This document shows positions 20,305-20,496 of a stretch of 20,496 nt of DNA, piece after piece. The position numbers and the translations under genes were made by a program. This DNA comes from a virus. Position 1 is the stretch's first letter; each line of letters opens with the position of its first letter. The stretch covers positions 1-20,496 of the IMG/VR virus record IMGVR_UViG_3300049491_000435. One strand, given 5' to 3'. The notes under the pieces were generated by a model that had not been told where the DNA came from, did no database searches, and saw only the letters and a list, made by a program, of their open reading frames with translations.

Positions 20305-20496
20305 TCACGTCGAGATGACGACGACGTAGCTGTCGCCGCCTTGGCCGCCAGCGCCGCCGGTTACACCCCCGCCGCCGCCACCACCGCCCGAGCCGATGCC
20401 GCCTTTGCCGCCGGCGCCACCGGTCCCGGCCGCCCCGTTCGTGCCGCCGCCCGTGCCGCCATAGGCGAAGAACATGCCGCCGATGTAGATCGACAT
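20305..20496 (-). CDS. Glycine-rich protein, possibly the C-terminal part of a longer gene
   Basis: At least 63 residues, starting with a methionine codon that occupies the last three bases of the window, so the true start may lie outside. After 'MSIYIGGMFFAYGGTGGGTN' the sequence is almost all glycine with Ala, Thr, Ser and Lys, and it ends in a hydrophobic strand 'DSYVVVIST'. Gly-rich regions closing with such a strand are typical of phage tail-fibre tips and related virion proteins, where they form polyglycine helices. It precedes the repeat protein by six bases. If ATG 20496 is the real start it would be a small glycine-rich virion protein. Confidence 0.6.
   Translation of the reverse strand: MSIYIGGMFFAYGGTGGGTNGAAGTGGAGGKGGIGSGGGGGGGGVTGGAGGQGGDSYVVVIST

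Overview
The window is a compact, GC-rich stretch of a tailed phage or prophage genome. Every gene I can support lies on the minus strand, so transcription runs from position 20496 towards 1. Spacing is minimal and many stop and start codons overlap. There is a major capsid protein with a scaffold upstream, a podovirus-type tail nozzle, a run of internal or ejection proteins, and no tape-measure or sheath genes. I therefore read it as a short-tailed (podovirus-like) phage of a GC-rich Gram-negative host, possibly a betaproteobacterium. The host is an inference from composition and gene families. No integrase, repressor, portal or terminase gene lies in the window, so lysogeny cannot be judged.

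Layout in transcription order. (1) 20496-18796: a glycine-rich protein, a protein built of tandem 21-23-residue repeats, and a small conserved-looking protein. (2) 18738-16511: scaffold, major capsid protein with a strong Shine-Dalgarno site, and a small proline/glycine-rich protein, followed by a terminator-like hairpin at 16475-16496. (3) 16445-14703: a 147-residue protein of unknown role and two head-tail connector-like proteins. (4) 14703-9836: a translationally coupled tail and surface cassette. It holds a fibre-like protein, a GT2-type glycosyltransferase, a tail nozzle with a lectin-like insertion, a coiled-coil fibre-like protein, and a small protein that may be GNAT-like. (5) 9839-1223: the ejection module. 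It has two small related helical proteins, a glycine-zipper protein, a 713-residue ejection protein and a 1711-residue giant. (6) 1206-108: a lysis cassette of two membrane proteins and a GH108-type endolysin, then the start of one more small gene leaving the window.

Two regions are most worth attention. The 1711-residue protein joins an ejection-protein-like N-terminal half to a zeta-toxin-like P-loop kinase domain and a ddrB-type ParB domain. The zeta-like domain looks circularly permuted, because the likely substrate segment comes before the P-loop. Domains of this kind are known from phage 'polyvalent proteins' that are thought to enter the host with the DNA and act early. The second region is the cassette at 9836-14703, where a glycosyltransferase and a possible acyltransferase are interleaved with adhesin- or lectin-like virion proteins. 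That arrangement suggests the virion surface is glycosylated or otherwise modified.
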